A stretch of 16,168 bases of DNA. It comes from JAHBXC01 sp964350875 (GTDB lineage Bacteria > Planctomycetota > Phycisphaerae > Phycisphaerales > UBA1924). Both the position numbers and the translations under genes were made by a program. The stretch is taken from contig CAYGLT010000055.1 of assembly GCA_964350875.1 (NCBI GenBank), forward strand, positions 1 to 16,168. Reading direction: 5' to 3'. Numbering within the stretch: position 1 is the stretch's first letter; the number at the start of each line of letters is the position of its first letter. Below are positions 16,167 to 16,168 of this stretch, in pieces. The notes under the pieces are model-generated. The model made no database searches. It saw only the letters and a program-made list of their open reading frames with translations, and was not told where the DNA came from.

Positions 16167-16168
16167 TC

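Overview
The window is GC-rich (coding third positions mostly C or G), almost fully coding, and reads as a bacterial chromosome segment. Three features suggest a planctomycete, possibly of the Phycisphaerae: a very large secreted protein ending in paired dockerin-like Ca-binding repeats, a Ser/Thr kinase of kinase-transmembrane-TPR form, and an actinobacteria-like suf operon with no sufA. This placement is inference; there is no rRNA or other phylogenetic marker. I see no mobile element, CRISPR array or phage gene.

Layout. At the left edge an initiator tRNA-fMet (46-119) is on the minus strand with its own promoter. A short divergent region (120-369) carries a 12-bp direct repeat and a 7-1-7 palindrome near a possible promoter. 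From 370 to 7753 nine genes run on the plus strand with gaps of at most 22 bp or 4-bp start/stop overlaps: sufB, a Rieske ferredoxin, sufC, sufD, a two-domain thiosulfate sulfurtransferase, sufE, sufS, sufU and sufT. This is one iron-sulfur cluster assembly operon.

The operon appears to combine two sulfur-supply routes. SufS (cysteine desulfurase) can pass persulfide sulfur to SufU or SufE. The rhodanese next to sufE could charge SufE, or the scaffold, from thiosulfate. SufBC2D builds the cluster using SufC ATPase activity, the Rieske protein could supply electrons, and SufT helps maturation of target proteins. SufS keeps the histidine used by SufU-dependent enzymes and SufU keeps its full Zn-ligand set, so SufU is probably the main SufS partner and SufE may serve the rhodanese.

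Convergent to the operon, with a 15-bp gap, lies a 1437-residue secreted mosaic protein on the minus strand (7769-12082): Asp-box propeller, beta-helix-like passenger, FG-GAP/VCBS-like repeats, then dockerin-like repeats. Its divergent intergenic region (12083-12362) holds two perfect dyad symmetries. On the right are a membrane Ser/Thr protein kinase with a TPR-rich C-terminal half (12363-15395) and, after a gap with a likely -10 element, an exported protein of three tandem Cys-rich TRASH/YHS-like metal-binding modules (15498-16166).
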